A DNA stretch of 64,000 bases from Macropodus opercularis (Eukaryota; Chordata; Actinopteri; Anabantiformes; Osphronemidae), in contig CM061107.1 in NCBI GenBank assembly GCA_030770545.1, forward strand, positions 7,776,001 through 7,840,000, given 5' to 3'. The notes under the pieces were generated by a model. That model saw only the letters and a program-made list of their open reading frames with translations, did no database searches and was not told the DNA's origin. Of this stretch, positions 63,708 through 64,000 are shown piece after piece. The first letter of the stretch is position 1. Every line of letters starts with the position of its first letter. The position numbers were made by a program, and so were the translations under genes.

Positions 63708-64000
63708 CCCCCTTACCTCCACAGTCCTACTAGACCACCTCATATCCAACACGAAATATGAAGTCTATTCAGCTGAATGACTGCCCAGATCTCTGGCTCA
63801 AACTTAACCTGTAGGATATTTTGTATTTGTTTTAAAAGACTTTGGATTAAATCACATGTATCACATTTTTATTCATGTCTAAGTTACTTTGATTATTTAC
63901 CAAAACAATGTAGTTTAAATTTGTTTATTAGAATGTTTTTCAATCTAGAACAAAGTTTCCAGTTTTACCAGTATGGGCAGATGGCAAGAGATTAAAATCT
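63708..64000 (+). other. C7orf50: 3' UTR of the C7orf50 homologue
   Basis: AT-rich sequence after the stop codon, with a candidate ATTAAA polyadenylation signal at 63992-63997 just before the window edge. The cleavage site itself would lie outside the window. Confidence 0.55.

Overview
This is nuclear DNA from a bony fish, most likely a percomorph teleost. Nine protein-coding genes are split by GT-AG introns, or nested inside such introns. Intergenic distances are short, long (CA)n/(GT)n microsatellites are present, and no bacterial-style operons are seen. I rebuilt exon structures by hand from splice sites, reading-frame continuity and remembered family sequences. Every exon chain listed closes in frame, but gene names rest on remembered homologues, not on a search.

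Layout. Positions 1-6.5 kb hold no recognisable gene. From 7.2 to 32.7 kb (+) lies rhbdl1, an intramembrane rhomboid protease with 8 coding exons, three large introns and probably a 4.4 kb 3' UTR. Tail-to-tail with it, 37.2-39.2 kb (-), is an unnamed 231-residue protein with a helix-hairpin-helix (HhH) segment resembling the HhH-GPD DNA glycosylase fold. It is head-to-head with wdr24 (40.5-43.9 kb, +), a GATOR2 subunit. A shared promoter with a TCTCGCGAGA element lies between them. Then come anks3 (46.3-49.6 kb, -), an ankyrin/SAM ciliary scaffold, and a C8orf33/UPF0488 homologue (50.6-52.0 kb, -). Histone H3.3 (53.6-54.3 kb, +) has a TATA box and paired CCAAT boxes. uqcc4 (54.9-55.8 kb, -) is a complex III assembly factor. 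The C7orf50 homologue (56.65-63.7 kb, +) has a 5.7 kb intron that holds two intronless 7TM receptor genes in antisense: gper1 and an orphan receptor I could not name.

The genes do not form one pathway. They are a housekeeping and signalling neighbourhood. RHBDL1, WDR24, ANKS3 and UQCC4 are all on human 16p13.3, while C7orf50/GPER1 are on 7p22 and C8orf33 on 8q24, so the block mixes three human linkage groups.

Most worth following: the HhH-GPD-like protein; the orphan 7TM receptor lacking DRY and NPxxY; the diverged gper1 tail; a GC-AG intron in anks3; repeated FxFNF motifs in the C8orf33 homologue; and two exact CTCF-core motifs near the ends of the window. I saw no CRISPR array, tRNA, rRNA, intact retroelement or provirus.
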